Below, one piece after another: positions 5,816 to 5,969 of a DNA stretch of 5,969 nucleotides. The stretch is from Phycisphaerales bacterium (lineage in GTDB: Bacteria; Planctomycetota; Phycisphaerae; Phycisphaerales; SM1A02). The stretch covers positions 1 through 5,969 of the forward strand of contig SLDM01000139.1 of the NCBI GenBank assembly GCA_007125255.1, written 5' to 3'. How positions within the stretch are numbered: position 1 is the first letter of the stretch; every line of letters begins with the position of its first letter. The notes under the pieces were generated by a model, which saw only the letters and a program-made list of their open reading frames with translations, was not told the origin of the DNA and ran no database searches. A program made the position numbers and the translations under genes.

Positions 5816-5969
5816 ATGTCCGCCGCGACCCCTCCAACGTCACGACCCGCTGACCGCCGCCCCTGGATCGTCCTGGGCACCGCGTTCGTGGCAATCGCGG
5901 CGTACTTCGCGCTGCCGACGGAGATGGATGAACTCAGTCGGCGGATGGTCGTCATCTTTATTCTCGCCG
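5816..5969 (+). CDS. N-terminus of a probable membrane transporter (possibly SLC13/DASS anion symporter); cut by window
   Basis: Fifty-one codons remain open to the right edge. The protein begins MSAATPPTSRPADRRPWIVL, with a short polar, Arg-containing cytoplasmic tail. A hydrophobic segment at about 18-33 (IVLGTAFVAIAAYFAL) comes next, then the polar stretch PTEMDELSRR and a second hydrophobic run, MVVIFILA. The pattern of a first helix, a short loop with a charged turn, and RR followed by a second helix resembles the start of divalent anion:sodium symporters. This rests on style, not on diagnostic motifs, which would lie further on. The ATG is preceded by ggat only, a weak ribosome site. 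The ATG at 5809 is in another frame and stops after a few codons. The gene lies 76 bases after the DUF1573 gene on the same strand and could be cotranscribed. Confidence 0.6.
   Translation, partial: MSAATPPTSRPADRRPWIVLGTAFVAIAAYFALPTEMDELSRRMVVIFILA

Noticed and set aside
5131..5955. Minus-strand frame of 274 codons opposite the DUF1573 gene
   Set aside because: It is antisense to a recognised DUF1573 domain, spans two plus-strand genes and their spacer, and has no recognisable domain.

Overview
The window looks like a stretch of chromosome from a high-GC Gram-negative bacterium, most likely a planctomycete. This is inferred from protein style, not from a database search: an oversized ResB with a very long extracytoplasmic domain, a separate CcsA with its own secreted N-terminal domain, and a membrane-anchored DUF1573 protein next door. 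No RNA genes, insertion sequences, phage genes or CRISPR arrays are visible.

Layout. Positions 1-4559 are one minus-strand transcription unit encoding System II (Ccs/Res) cytochrome c maturation: resB (2070-4559) followed by ccsA (start at 2073, running off the left edge at position 1). The two genes overlap by 4 bases (ATGA). Positions 4560-5160 are a gene-free divergent intergenic region of about 600 bases. It holds three 14-bp-period direct repeats near resB, several palindromes and hairpins, and a compact block of repeats just before a plausible promoter for the plus-strand gene. Positions 5161-5739 encode a 192-residue DUF1573 protein with one N-terminal membrane segment. Positions 5816-5969 hold the first 51 codons of a probable membrane transporter (perhaps SLC13/DASS type), cut by the right edge.

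How the genes work together. ResB and CcsA form the System II complex that brings heme across the membrane and attaches it to CxxCH motifs of apocytochromes c. The visible part of CcsA carries the P..N..E motif, the first external histidine, the complete tryptophan-rich WWD segment and the following membrane histidine. The second external histidine expected from the family would lie beyond the window. The N-terminal domain of CcsA resembles the linker found in fused ResB-CcsA proteins of Bacteroidetes, so this pair may be a split form of that fusion. The divergent DUF1573 protein has an exported CxC pair. Whether it has anything to do with cytochrome maturation is open.

No clearly new system is evident. 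The points most worth a second look are the CcsA N-terminal domain with its recent in-frame 7-residue duplication, an apparent internal repeat in the CcsA membrane domain, and the repeat-rich intergenic region.
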